Assembly: GCA_007116995.1 (NCBI GenBank)
Contig: SKHL01000192.1
Location: 1-15,097 of the forward strand
Length of the DNA: 15,097 nt
Reading direction: 5' to 3'
DNA from: Limnochordia bacterium
Lineage (GTDB): Bacteria; Bacillota; Limnochordia; Darwinibacteriales; DTU012
Positions 6,858 through 13,825 of the stretch are shown in pieces; the stretch's first letter is position 1; each line of letters begins with the position of its first letter. Made by a program: the position numbers and the translations under genes. The notes under the pieces are model-generated. The model made no database searches and was not told the DNA's origin. It saw only the letters and a list, made by a program, of their open reading frames with translations.

Positions 6858-7223
6858 CTAGAATTGTAGTCCACCTTCACGAGCTCCATCGGCCAAAGCA
6901 GCCACCCGTCCGTGATAGATATTACCGCCACGGTCATATACCACTTCGGTAATGCCTTGCTCTTTTGCTCTTTTTGCAATCAGCAGGCCTACCGCTTTAG
7001 CGGCATTCACATCTTTTGTGCTTTTCAACTTCGTACGAAGCTCAGGTTCAGCACTAGAGGCTGCTGCCATAGTCTTGCCTACGGAATCATCAATAATCTG
7101 TGCATGCATATGATGCAAGCTCCGATAAACACTTAATCTAGGGCGCTTTCCTGTACCGGACACCTTATTACGTAATCGTAAGTGCCGGCGTTTGCGAGAA
7201 TCACGCCGATTTAATTTGGCCAT
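6858..7223 (-). CDS. rplR: Large subunit ribosomal protein L18
   Basis: L18 binds 5S rRNA with L5 and L25/CTC and brings it into the 50S central protuberance. The 121-aa protein has a basic N-terminus (MAKLNRRDSRKRRHLRLRNK), SGTGKRPRLSVYRS (about residues 22-35) and the C-terminal VYDRGGNIYHGRVAALADGA. The start is ATG at 7221-7223, with AAGGTGGTGA about 7 nt upstream. A GTG four codons earlier (7233-7235) overlaps that SD and is less likely. It sits 20 nt after rplF and 22 nt before rpsE. Confidence 0.96.
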   Translation of the reverse strand: MAKLNRRDSRKRRHLRLRNKVSGTGKRPRLSVYRSLHHMHAQIIDDSVGKTMAAASSAEPELRTKLKSTKDVNAAKAVGLLIAKRAKEQGITEVVYDRGGNIYHGRVAALADGAREGGLQF

Positions 7224-7243
7224 CTGACTCACCACCTTCAGTA

Positions 7244-7789
7244 CTATTTACCAACCTTACCAGCCTTTCCGGCCTTCCTGATGATTCGTTCACCTGCATA
7301 TCGAATCCCTTTTCCTAAATAAGGTTCAGGTGGTCGGACAGCACGAATATTAGCCGCTAACTGTCCAACTAACTCCTTATCAATACCCTTAACACTGATC
7401 TTGGTAGGTACAGGGACTTCGATATCTAATCCAGTATCTGGTGTTATTTCAACTGGATGGGAGTAACCAATGGTCAGTACCAGCTTGTTGCCTTGTTTAA
7501 CCGCCCGATATCCTACGCCAACGATCTCTAAGTGCTTTTCGTAACCCTTAGTAACTCCATCAACCATATTAGCGATTAGGCTACGGGTAAGGCCATGCAG
7601 GGAACGGTATAGCTTATCGTCAGATGGACGACTAACAAGAACAGAACCGTCAGTAACTTGGATATTCATCTCTGGACGAAATTCCTTTACCAGCTGCCCA
7701 TTAGGGCCTTTAACGGTCAACGTATTTCCTGTTTGCTTAACTTCCACACCATTTGGAATTTCAACAGGAAGTTTTCCAATTCGAGACAT
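7244..7789 (-). CDS. rplF: Large subunit ribosomal protein L6
   Basis: L6 binds 23S rRNA near the sarcin-ricin loop and the factor-binding site. The 181-aa protein has the two tandem L6 folds: MSRIGKLPVEIPNGVEV starts the first, and GYEKHLEIVGVGYRA at about residues 83-97 starts the second. It ends with the conserved EPYLGKGIRYAGERIIRKAGK block. The ATG at 7787-7789 has an AAGGGGGG SD (run of C at 7796-7801), which touches the stop codon of rpsH at 7802-7804. Confidence 0.98.
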   Translation of the reverse strand: MSRIGKLPVEIPNGVEVKQTGNTLTVKGPNGQLVKEFRPEMNIQVTDGSVLVSRPSDDKLYRSLHGLTRSLIANMVDGVTKGYEKHLEIVGVGYRAVKQGNKLVLTIGYSHPVEITPDTGLDIEVPVPTKISVKGIDKELVGQLAANIRAVRPPEPYLGKGIRYAGERIIRKAGKAGKVGK

Positions 7790-7801
7790 GTTTTTCCCCC
7801 C

Positions 7802-8200
7802 TTACCATACGTAGCAGACTACTTCTCCGCCCACACTGTTCTTGCGAGCAGTTTTATCTGTCATAACTCCTTGTGACGTCGACAGAATAGCGATACCTAA
7901 ACCGCCAAGAACACGAGGAATTTCGTCTTTATTTGCATATACACGCAAACCAGGTTTACTGATGCGTTTAATACCAGAAATCACTCTCTCTCTTTGCGAA
8001 CTATACTTTAAATAAATCCGCAAATATCCTTGCTTATCATCTTCAATAAACTTATACTCCCGAATAAATCCCTCATCCTTAAGGATTTTCGCTACTTCAA
8101 TCTTGAACTTTGAGCCAGGAATATCTACAGACTCATGTTTAACTGAACTAGCATTTCTTATCCGAGTGAGCATATCCGCAATAGGATCCGTTAATACCAT
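7802..8200 (-). CDS. rpsH: Small subunit ribosomal protein S8
   Basis: S8 binds helix 21 of 16S rRNA early in 30S assembly, and in E. coli it represses the spc operon at the rplE site. The 132-aa protein begins MVLTDPIADMLTRIRNA and ends with the RNA-binding GGLGIAILSTSQGVMTDKTARKNSVGGEVVCYVW pattern (split: GGLGIAILSTSQG, then ARKNSVGGEVVCYVW). The ATG at 8198-8200 has a near-perfect SD, AAAGGAGGT. I did not find an obvious S8 helix mimic upstream of rplE or rplX. Confidence 0.98.
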   Translation of the reverse strand: MVLTDPIADMLTRIRNASSVKHESVDIPGSKFKIEVAKILKDEGFIREYKFIEDDKQGYLRIYLKYSSQRERVISGIKRISKPGLRVYANKDEIPRVLGGLGIAILSTSQGVMTDKTARKNSVGGEVVCYVW

Positions 8201-8235
8201 GCGGGAACCTCCTTTCAGACCTCAGGCTCAACACA

Positions 8236-8421
8236 TTACCAACTTGATTTCGTAACACCTGGAATCTCTCCACGATGCGCTAAATTTCGGAAACACACAC
8301 GACACAAGTCAAATCGCCGCATATAGCCCCTTGGACGTCCACAAACTCTACACCGATTAACACGTTGGCTTGAAAACTTGGGACTTCTTTGGGCTTTAAT
8401 AATCATGGACTTCTTAGCCAC
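8236..8421 (-). CDS. rpsN: Small subunit ribosomal protein S14, type Z (zinc)
   Basis: S14 sits in the 30S head near the A site. At 61 aa this is the short zinc form: Cys24, Cys27, Cys40 and Cys43 form the CxxC...CxxC ribbon within NRCRVCGRPRGYMRRFDLCR, and the end GEIPGVTKSSW is typical. The start is GTG at 8419-8421 (MAKKSMIIKAQRSP), with an AAAGGAGAGG SD that overlaps the rplE stop. The frame stays open 11 codons further into rplE, but those residues have no family counterpart. The zinc-free long paralogue is not in this window. Confidence 0.96.
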   Translation of the reverse strand: MAKKSMIIKAQRSPKFSSQRVNRCRVCGRPRGYMRRFDLCRVCFRNLAHRGEIPGVTKSSW

Positions 8422-8434
8422 GATACCTCTCCTT

Positions 8435-8974
8435 TCAGTCTCTAAAGGGAACACCCATTAGCTTCAAAAGCTCAAAAGCTTCTTCATCGGTTTTTGCACT
8501 AGTAGCTACTACTATCTCCAAGCCACGAACCTTGTCAACTTTATCATAGTCAATCTCTGGGAAAATCAGTTGCTCTCGCAAGCCTAAACTGTAGTTTCCT
8601 CGTCCATCAAATGATTTTGGTGATACGCCGCGAAAATCGCGAATTCGTGGTAGGGCAATACTTACGAGTCGATCAAAGAACTCATACATTTGTTTCCCCC
8701 GCAAAGTAACCTTACATCCAATCGGCATACCTTCACGCACTTTAAACGCGGCTACGGATTTCTTTGCCTTAGTAATAATTGGCTTTTGTCCAGTTATAAT
8801 CTGGACATCACGAACAACAGCATCCATTACTTTTGGATCGGTCACAGCCTCACCTGCGCCTACATTTACAACTACTTTATCAATCTTGGGAACCTGCATC
8901 ACATTAGCGTAGTTAAATCGCTCTTTGAGGGCAGGCACCACTTCGCTTACATACTTTTCTTTCAGTCGTGCCAT
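8435..8974 (-). CDS. rplE: Large subunit ribosomal protein L5
   Basis: L5 binds 5S rRNA and makes a bridge to S13 and P-site tRNA. The 179-aa length equals that of Bacillus L5. Visible family motifs are MARLKEKYVSEVVPAL, MQVPKIDKVVVNVGAGEA (about residues 26-43), AKKSVAAFKVREGMPIGCKV and NYSLGLREQLIFPEIDYDKV. The start is ATG at 8972-8974, with AAAGGGGGAG upstream (run of C at 8983-8987). A TTG one codon earlier is possible but has no support. A 13-nt gap separates it from rpsN. Confidence 0.97.
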   Translation of the reverse strand: MARLKEKYVSEVVPALKERFNYANVMQVPKIDKVVVNVGAGEAVTDPKVMDAVVRDVQIITGQKPIITKAKKSVAAFKVREGMPIGCKVTLRGKQMYEFFDRLVSIALPRIRDFRGVSPKSFDGRGNYSLGLREQLIFPEIDYDKVDKVRGLEIVVATSAKTDEEAFELLKLMGVPFRD

Positions 8975-9005
8975 CAACTACTCCCCCTTTCCCTATAGCC
9001 TCGAT

Positions 9006-9326
9006 CTAATCGATTACTTTTCCACAACGCTTACATTTTCGAGATACTTCTCCATCAGCACTACGATCCCGACCAGCGCGTGTGGCTTTATTACAACTAG
9101 GACACACTAATGCAACATTCGATGCATCGACTGGACCTGGTCGTTCAATAATGCCACCCTGAGGATTAGTTTGAGTAGGACGAGCGTGCTTCTTTTGAAC
9201 GTTTATACCGTCAACGAAAACCCGGCCAGTCTTGGGCTGAACCTCTAGGACTTTCCCTCTATTTCCACGATCCTCGCCATTAAGAATCTGCACTTGGTCA
9301 CCGCTTTTAACATGGACTTTTCCCAT
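9006..9326 (-). CDS. rplX: Large subunit ribosomal protein L24
   Basis: L24 starts 50S assembly by binding the 5' domain of 23S rRNA near the tunnel exit. The 106-aa protein has an N-terminal KOW domain (VKSGDQVQILNGEDRGNRGK, about residues 6-25) and the VDGINVQKKHARPTQTNPQG strand-loop. Its C-terminus has two CxxC pairs at Cys75/Cys78 and Cys98/Cys101, likely a zinc ribbon. The ATG at 9324-9326 has the SD AAAGGAGGATG. It sits between rplN (19-nt gap) and rplE (31-nt gap). Confidence 0.97.
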   Translation of the reverse strand: MGKVHVKSGDQVQILNGEDRGNRGKVLEVQPKTGRVFVDGINVQKKHARPTQTNPQGGIIERPGPVDASNVALVCPSCNKATRAGRDRSADGEVSRKCKRCGKVID

Positions 9327-9345
9327 GCCTCATCCTCCTTTCTCG

Positions 9346-9714
9346 CTATAGAACCTCAGGGGCCAGAGATACGATTTTCATAAACTCTTTTTCCCGCAGT
9401 TCTCTGGCTACCGGGCCAAAAATCCGGGTGCCTCTCGGGTTATTTTGTTCACTCAGTATTACAGCAGCATTCTCATCGAATCGAATCATTGAACCATCAC
9501 GTCGACGGGTTTCCTTGCGAGTACGTACTACGACCGCCTTAACAACCTCGCCCTTTTTAACCATGCCACCTGGGCTTGCTTGTTTGACTGATGCCACAAT
9601 AACATCACCTATACGAGCATAACGGCGCTTGGATCCACCTAGGACGCGGATACATAATAATTCTTTCGCACCTGTATTATCTGCTACTCTTAAACGACTT
9701 TCTTGTTGGATCAT
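9346..9714 (-). CDS. rplN: Large subunit ribosomal protein L14
   Basis: L14 is a highly conserved 50S interface protein that makes a bridge to 16S rRNA and is the target of the silencing factor RsfS. The 122-aa length is exact for the family. It begins MIQQESRLRVADNTGAKELL, carries GDVIVASVKQASPGG (about residues 37-51), VRTRKETRRRDGS (about 63-75) and ends FMKIVSLAPEVL. The ATG has a strong SD (AAGGAGGAG). It is the first gene of the classical spc block, but only 38 nt separate it from rpsQ, with no promoter or terminator seen, so the S10 and spc blocks are probably cotranscribed. Confidence 0.98.
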   Translation of the reverse strand: MIQQESRLRVADNTGAKELLCIRVLGGSKRRYARIGDVIVASVKQASPGGMVKKGEVVKAVVVRTRKETRRRDGSMIRFDENAAVILSEQNNPRGTRIFGPVARELREKEFMKIVSLAPEVL

Positions 9715-9752
9715 GACAGCTCCTCCTTCCCTTTACATGAGTCTAGGGTGCC

Positions 9753-10016
9753 TTAGCGAGCCTTTTCGACGATTTCCGTTACCCGCCACCGCTTATCTTT
9801 ACTTAAAGGGCGAGTTTCCATAATCCGAACCCGGTCGCCTACACTACATTCATTACCCTGGTCATGGGCCTTAAATTTTGCTGTATTGCGCATAGTCCGC
9901 CCATATAATGGGTGACTTATCTTTCGTTCTACTGATACAAGTACAGTTTTATCCATTTTGTCACTGACCACAACCCCGGTTCGGGTTCTCCGCAGTGATC
10001 TCTCAGTTTCTACCAT
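9753..10016 (-). CDS. rpsQ: Small subunit ribosomal protein S17
   Basis: S17 is an OB-fold primary binder of the 16S 5' domain. The 87-aa protein has RTRTGVVVSDKMDKTVLVSV (about residues 10-29), the HPLYGR loop, KFKAHDQGNECSVGDRVRIM and the RPLSKDKRWRVTEIVEKAR end, as in other Bacillota. The ATG at 10014-10016 has a GGGAGGAG SD. It is separated from rpmC by 64 nt containing a strong hairpin at 10045-10081, unlike most junctions in this cluster. Confidence 0.97.
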   Translation of the reverse strand: MVETERSLRRTRTGVVVSDKMDKTVLVSVERKISHPLYGRTMRNTAKFKAHDQGNECSVGDRVRIMETRPLSKDKRWRVTEIVEKAR

Positions 10017-10044
10017 TAACGCTCCTCCCTTCCTTATCTCTAAG

Positions 10045-10081
10045 GAATACTAAGCTGTCTGCTTCAGTACTGCTAGTATTC
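10045..10081 (-). other. Intercistronic hairpin between rpmC and rpsQ
   Basis: On the minus strand, GAATACTAGC at the rpmC stop codon pairs with GCTTAGTATTC downstream: an 8-bp perfect stem, one bulged T, then two more G-C pairs, closing a 16-nt loop. The first base is the G of the rpmC TAG. No U-run follows; the rpsQ SD comes about 15 nt later, so it is not an intrinsic terminator. It may stabilise or process the mRNA, or limit coupling between the two genes; that is inference. Confidence 0.5.
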
Positions 10082-10284
10082 TAGGCACGTTTGATTTGGA
10101 GAACTCGTTCACGCATGATTGTCTTTACACGTGCAATATCCTTGCGCACATCTCTGACCCTCATAGGATTATCTAACTGACCCGTGGCCAGTTGGAAACG
10201 AAGGTTAAAGAGTTCTTCCTTCAACTCAGTAAGCTGTTGTTCTAATTCTTCTGTAGACATATCACGAATATCCTTAGCCTTCAT
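10081..10284 (-). CDS. rpmC: Large subunit ribosomal protein L29
   Basis: L29 is a small two-helix coiled protein at the tunnel exit, near the SRP and trigger factor docking site. The 67-aa protein reads MKAKDIRDMSTEELEQQL, then LKEELFNLRFQLATGQLDNP (about residues 22-41), then RVRDVRKDIARVKTIMRER. I chose the ATG at 10282-10284 because AGGTGG lies 8 nt upstream; an ATG two codons earlier (10288-10290) is too close to it. The gene starts inside rplP, with an 11-nt overlap that suggests coupling. Confidence 0.95.
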   Translation of the reverse strand: MKAKDIRDMSTEELEQQLTELKEELFNLRFQLATGQLDNPMRVRDVRKDIARVKTIMRERVLQIKRA

Positions 10285-10708
10285 GTGCATCACCACCTGC
10301 CAGATTCCTAGTAACAAACTTGCATTTAACCGACAGTTTATGCATAGCTAATCGCAAGGCTTCCCGGGCCGTTTCTTCATCTACACCTGCAAGTTCAAAC
10401 ATGATACGACCTGGTTTTACTGCTGCTACCCATAACTCCGGAGCACCTTTACCAGAACCCATCCGAGTTTCCGCTGGTTTTTTGGTAACAGGTTTGTCAG
10501 GGAATATCCGAATCCAAACTTTACCGCCCCGCTTAATCGAACGAGTCATAGCCACACGTGCGGCCTCAATTTGCGTATTAGTAATCCATCCTGGCTCTAA
10601 TGCCTGTAAGCCGTATTCACCGAAATCTATGGTAGATCCCTTAACAGCTTTACCTGTCATTCGGCCCCGATGGACTCTACGATGCTTAACACGTTTCGGT
10701 ACTAGCAT
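10274..10708 (-). CDS. rplP: Large subunit ribosomal protein L16
   Basis: L16 lies between the peptidyl transferase centre and the central protuberance and organises the A-site tRNA path. The 144-aa protein begins MLVPKRVKHRRVHRGRMTG and has FGEYGLQALEPGWITNTQIE (about residues 29-48), the GKVWIRIFPDKPVTKKPAETRMGSGKG region (about 62-88, split across the basic loop) and REALRLAMHKLSVKCKFV. The frame remains open 39 codons further inside rpsC, but the family start is the ATG at 10706-10708 with an AAAGGGGGC SD. It follows the rpsC TAG by one base. Confidence 0.97.
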   Translation of the reverse strand: MLVPKRVKHRRVHRGRMTGKAVKGSTIDFGEYGLQALEPGWITNTQIEAARVAMTRSIKRGGKVWIRIFPDKPVTKKPAETRMGSGKGAPELWVAAVKPGRIMFELAGVDEETAREALRLAMHKLSVKCKFVTRNLAGGDAHEG

Positions 10709-10709
10709 C

Positions 10710-11375
10710 CTATTCGCCCCCTTTAGCCTGTTTCGTTCCCTTTTTCTCAGGTAATATTTCACCCTTATAAATCCATACCTTAACACCAATCTGACCGAAG
10801 GTGGTCTTTGCCTCGGTAAAGCCATAGTCTATATCTGCTCGCAGAGTATGCAAGGGAACATTTCCTTCTGGATTCCATTCTGTTCGAGCAATCTCTGCTC
10901 CGCCTAATCGACCAGATACAGAAACCTTAATTCCTTTAGCGCCTAACCGCACCGTTCTTTGTTGGGCTTGTCGCATTGCTCGTCGGAAGGAGACACGCTT
11001 TTCTAATTGAAATGCAATGTTCTCAGCTACTAACTGAGCATCTAGCTCAGGTGATTTAATTTCTACAATATTAATCTGCAGCTGTTTCCCGGTAAGCTTC
11101 TCTAGGTCTTTACGAAGCTTATCAACCTCGGTTCCACCCTTACCAATCACCATGCCCGGTCTGCCGGTATGAATAGTGATTTTACCACGATTCGCTGCAC
11201 GTTCAATCTCGATTTTGGAGACTCCAGCAGTATAAAAACGCTTCTTGATCATGCGTCGAATATTTAAGTCCTCATGCAATAAATCTGCGTAGTTCTTTTT
11301 ATTCGCATACCACTTGCTCTCCCAGTCTTTAATGACACCTAGTCGAAACCCTAATGGGTGTACCTTTTGACCCAC
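10710..11375 (-). CDS. rpsC: Small subunit ribosomal protein S3
   Basis: S3 forms part of the mRNA entry channel and helicase site of the 30S head. The 221-aa protein begins MGQKVHPLGFRLGVIKDWES, has a type II KH domain (about residues 38-110) with the GKGG loop at 78-81, and the C-terminal GIKVSVSGRLGGAEIARTEW block with the GQIGVKVWIYKGE strand. The start is GTG at 11373-11375, preceded by GGGAGGT 8 nt upstream. It is 4 nt from rplV and 1 nt from rplP. Confidence 0.97.
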   Translation of the reverse strand: MGQKVHPLGFRLGVIKDWESKWYANKKNYADLLHEDLNIRRMIKKRFYTAGVSKIEIERAANRGKITIHTGRPGMVIGKGGTEVDKLRKDLEKLTGKQLQINIVEIKSPELDAQLVAENIAFQLEKRVSFRRAMRQAQQRTVRLGAKGIKVSVSGRLGGAEIARTEWNPEGNVPLHTLRADIDYGFTEAKTTFGQIGVKVWIYKGEILPEKKGTKQAKGGE

Positions 11376-11379
11376 GCAC

Positions 11380-11718
11380 TTATACCTCCCTTTCTTGCAA
11401 TACTACAGTGATATGGCTCGTGCGTTTACGAATACGATCCGCCATACCCCGTGCTCTTGGCATAATGCGTTTTAATGTTGGACCTTGATCTACATAACAT
11501 TCAGCCACGTATAATAGATCCGCATCCATATCATAATTGTTCTCTGCATTCGCTGCAGCACTCTTCAATACCTTTTCAATCACTAGCGAGGCACTCTTAG
11601 GAGTGAATCGCAGAATCGTCAAGGCTTCGCCAAGATCCTTATCACGAACTAGATCTATTACCTGTCGCACCTTACGAGACGACATACGAACATAACGCGC
11701 AGTTGCTCTTGCTTCCAT
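11380..11718 (-). CDS. rplV: Large subunit ribosomal protein L22, altered tunnel loop
   Basis: L22 spans the 50S and its beta-hairpin lines the narrow part of the peptide exit tunnel. The 112-aa length is normal: MEARATARYVRMSSRKVRQV at the start, hairpin at about residues 81-100, and KRTSHITVVL near the end. The loop reads GPTLKRIMPRARGMADRIRK. The residue at position 92 is Met, where E. coli (RIMPRAKGRADRI) and most relatives have Arg. The ATG at 11716-11718 has a TGGGGGGAT SD. It lies 21 nt after rpsS. Confidence 0.97.
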   Translation of the reverse strand: MEARATARYVRMSSRKVRQVIDLVRDKDLGEALTILRFTPKSASLVIEKVLKSAAANAENNYDMDADLLYVAECYVDQGPTLKRIMPRARGMADRIRKRTSHITVVLQEREV

Positions 11719-11739
11719 TCTTTAATCCCCCCATCTATC

Positions 11740-12018
11740 CTATCTGCCCGAAGACTTCTCGCTTGCTGCGTGCCCACGAAAAGTCCGGGTGGGAGCAAAC
11801 TCGCCTAACTTATGGCCGACCATTTCCTCAGTAACATAAACAGGCACATGCTTGCGGCCATCATGAATGGCAATAGTATGTCCTACCATATCAGGAAAAA
11901 TCGTGGAGCGACGAGACCAACTCTTAATTACTTTCTTCTCGCCTTTTTCATTCATTTCTCGTACTTTTTTCAATAAGTGGTCATCAGCAAAAGGACCTTT
12001 TTTTAACGATCTACTCAC
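11740..12018 (-). CDS. rpsS: Small subunit ribosomal protein S19
   Basis: S19 is a 30S head protein that works with S13 at the subunit interface. The 92-aa protein begins MSRSLKKGPFADDHLLKKV, has KVIKSWSRRSTIFPDMVGHT (about residues 28-47) and ends KLGEFAPTRTFRGHAASEKS plus a short tail. The start is GTG at 12016-12018, preceded by AGGGGGTG (complement of 12025-12032). It is in the normal position between rplB and rplV. Confidence 0.97.
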   Translation of the reverse strand: MSRSLKKGPFADDHLLKKVREMNEKGEKKVIKSWSRRSTIFPDMVGHTIAIHDGRKHVPVYVTEEMVGHKLGEFAPTRTFRGHAASEKSSGR

Positions 12019-12046
12019 TATTTACACCCCCTCATGGAGAATGTCC

Positions 12047-12874
12047 TTATTTCGTCCGGCGCCTAACAATATATTTATCTGAAGCTTTCTTTTTACGTGT
12101 CCGAGCCCCTAAAGTAGGTTTACCCCAAGGAGTAACTGGAGATGGACGACCAATTGGAGACTTGCCTTCTCCACCACCATGTGGATGGTCAACAGGGTTC
12201 ATAACTACACCACGAACATGAGGACGCTTATTAAGATAGCGATTACGACCAGCTTTTCCGATCACAATGTTTTCATGTTCTACATTACCAACTTGCCCTA
12301 TAGTGGCTCGACAAGCTTTATGCACCATTCTAGACTCACCAGAAGGTAAACGAAGTGTAGCATAATTTCCGTCTTTGGCCATTAACTGCGCAGCTGTACC
12401 AGCAGAGCGCACTAATTGCCCACCTTTACCAGCCTGCAACTCAATATTATGCACAATCGTACCTGTGGGAATATTGGCCAACGGTAAGGCATTACCCAGT
12501 TTAATATCAGAATCAGGACCTGATTCTACCATGTCCCCTACTTTTAACCCAATGGGGGCCAAGATGTAACGTTTTTCCCCATCTAAATAATGTAGAAGTG
12601 CAATCCGTGCAGAACGATTAGGATCATACTCAATAGCTACAACTCTTGCAGGTACTCCATCCTTATTACGTTGAAAATCAACTAATCGATACTTCCGTTT
12701 ATGCCCGCCGCCTCGATGACGAATGGTTATCCGCCCTTGGGCATTGCGGCCCCCGGTTTTACTCAAGGAAACCACTAACGACTTCTCCGGTTCCTTCTTT
12801 GTAATTTCCTCAAACGTTGCCACAGTCATTCCGCGGCGACCCGGAGAGGTCGGCTTATATTTTTTAATAGGCAT
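12047..12874 (-). CDS. rplB: Large subunit ribosomal protein L2
   Basis: L2 is needed for peptidyl transferase activity and subunit joining. The 275-aa protein shows MPIKKYKPTSPGRRGMTV at the start, RHRGGGHKRKYRLVDFQR (about residues 53-70), and the MNPVDHPHGGGEGKSPIGR segment with His230, the residue equivalent to the functionally important His229 of E. coli. It ends KKKASDKYIVRRRTK. The frame is open 16 codons further, but the ATG at 12872-12874 fits the family and has an AAGGAGGG SD. The next gene, rpsS, follows by 28 nt. Confidence 0.97.
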   Translation of the reverse strand: MPIKKYKPTSPGRRGMTVATFEEITKKEPEKSLVVSLSKTGGRNAQGRITIRHRGGGHKRKYRLVDFQRNKDGVPARVVAIEYDPNRSARIALLHYLDGEKRYILAPIGLKVGDMVESGPDSDIKLGNALPLANIPTGTIVHNIELQAGKGGQLVRSAGTAAQLMAKDGNYATLRLPSGESRMVHKACRATIGQVGNVEHENIVIGKAGRNRYLNKRPHVRGVVMNPVDHPHGGGEGKSPIGRPSPVTPWGKPTLGARTRKKKASDKYIVRRRTK

Positions 12875-12887
12875 ATTCCGTCCCTCC

Positions 12888-13172
12888 TTACAATCCTTCA
12901 AAGACCTCAATACTGTGGCCATCGGCTAGGGTAACAATGGCTTTTTTCCAGTCTGGCCGCTTGCCTTCGGTACGTCCCATTCGACGCATTTTACCCATAA
13001 CCCGTGCGGTATTAACTCTTGTTACTTTCACTTTAAATATTTCTTCAATCGCATCTTTAATCTGGGCCTTGTTTGCTCGCAAGTCTACTTGAAATGTGTA
13101 CTTATTCTCAGAGATTAAGTCAGTGCTTTTTTCCGTAACTACTGGTTTGATAACAATATCACGGGCTTCCAT
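12888..13172 (-). CDS. rplW: Large subunit ribosomal protein L23
   Basis: L23 lies at the tunnel exit and is the main docking site for trigger factor and SRP. The 94-aa protein has MEARDIVIKPVVTEKSTDLI, YTFQVDLRANKAQIKDAIEE (about residues 25-44), the VKVTRVNTARVMGKMRRMGR loop and WKKAIVTLADGHSIEVFEG. Its ATG shares one base with the rplD stop (TAATG), and the AGGAGGTG SD lies within the rplD end, about 10 nt upstream. Both suggest translational coupling with L4. Confidence 0.97.
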   Translation of the reverse strand: MEARDIVIKPVVTEKSTDLISENKYTFQVDLRANKAQIKDAIEEIFKVKVTRVNTARVMGKMRRMGRTEGKRPDWKKAIVTLADGHSIEVFEGL

Positions 13173-13795
13173 TATGCAAGCACCTCCTCTAGTTTAGCAA
13201 TCGCAGCTTTCGTAATTACTAACTTTTCATGGTTAAGCACATCATATACATTTAGTCCTGCACTCTTAGCTAACAAGGCATTAGGAAGGTTTCTTGTGGC
13301 TAATTCCACATTTTGATCCCAGTCCCCTATGACAACTAATGGTTTCTTACTAGCTTCTAGAGCACCTAAAATTCCTGCCATCACCTTAGTCTTTGGCTCA
13401 TTTAAAGATAACTCTTCAACCACAACCAACTTCCCATCTCTTACTTTGGCAGACAGTGCAGATTTCAACGCAGCCCGGCGTGCTTTTTTTGGCACGCTAT
13501 AAGAGAAATCCCTTGATGTTGGTCCAAAAACTGTACCACCGCCTACCCATAATGGGGAACGAATGCTACCTACCCGAGCGCGTCCAGTGCCTTTTTGGCG
13601 CCAAGGTTTTCTGCCACCGCCCCGGACAAGGGATCTACTCTTTGTGGCTACTGTACCCTGCCTGCGATTGGCCAACTGGTTTACAACAACCTGATGCATT
13701 AAAGCTTCATTTACATCTACTCCAAAAACAGCATCATTGAGTTCCATATCGCCAACTTGCTTGCCTTCTAAACTGAAAACGGCCACTTTCGGCAT
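13172..13795 (-). CDS. rplD: Large subunit ribosomal protein L4
   Basis: L4 binds the 23S 5' region and its extended loop forms the tunnel constriction with L22. The 207-aa protein has the loop GGGRKPWRQKGTGRARVGSI (about residues 59-78), intact compared with E. coli, and a Rossmann-like globular part (KPLVVIGDWDQN, then LLAKSAGLNVYDVLNHEKLV). The ATG at 13793-13795 has a strong SD (AGGAGG). In E. coli L4 represses the S10 operon through the leader; a comparable role here is unproven. Confidence 0.97.
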   Translation of the reverse strand: MPKVAVFSLEGKQVGDMELNDAVFGVDVNEALMHQVVVNQLANRRQGTVATKSRSLVRGGGRKPWRQKGTGRARVGSIRSPLWVGGGTVFGPTSRDFSYSVPKKARRAALKSALSAKVRDGKLVVVEELSLNEPKTKVMAGILGALEASKKPLVVIGDWDQNVELATRNLPNALLAKSAGLNVYDVLNHEKLVITKAAIAKLEEVLA

Positions 13796-13825
13796 GATTG
13801 CAGCCTCCTCTCTTGCAATACTTAA

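Noticed and set aside
6390..6869. 159-codon plus-strand open frame opposite rpsE
   Set aside because: It lies entirely antisense to a well-supported gene, has no SD or family resemblance, and reflects the codon bias of rpsE.
6836..6979. N-terminal extension of S5 into rplR
   Set aside because: The extra 48 residues are the rplR sequence read in another frame and have no counterpart in the S5 family; the TTG at 6833-6835 has the SD.
10320..10754. 144-codon plus-strand open frame opposite rplP and the end of rpsC
   Set aside because: It is a shadow frame crossing two real genes, with no ribosome-binding site or recognisable product.
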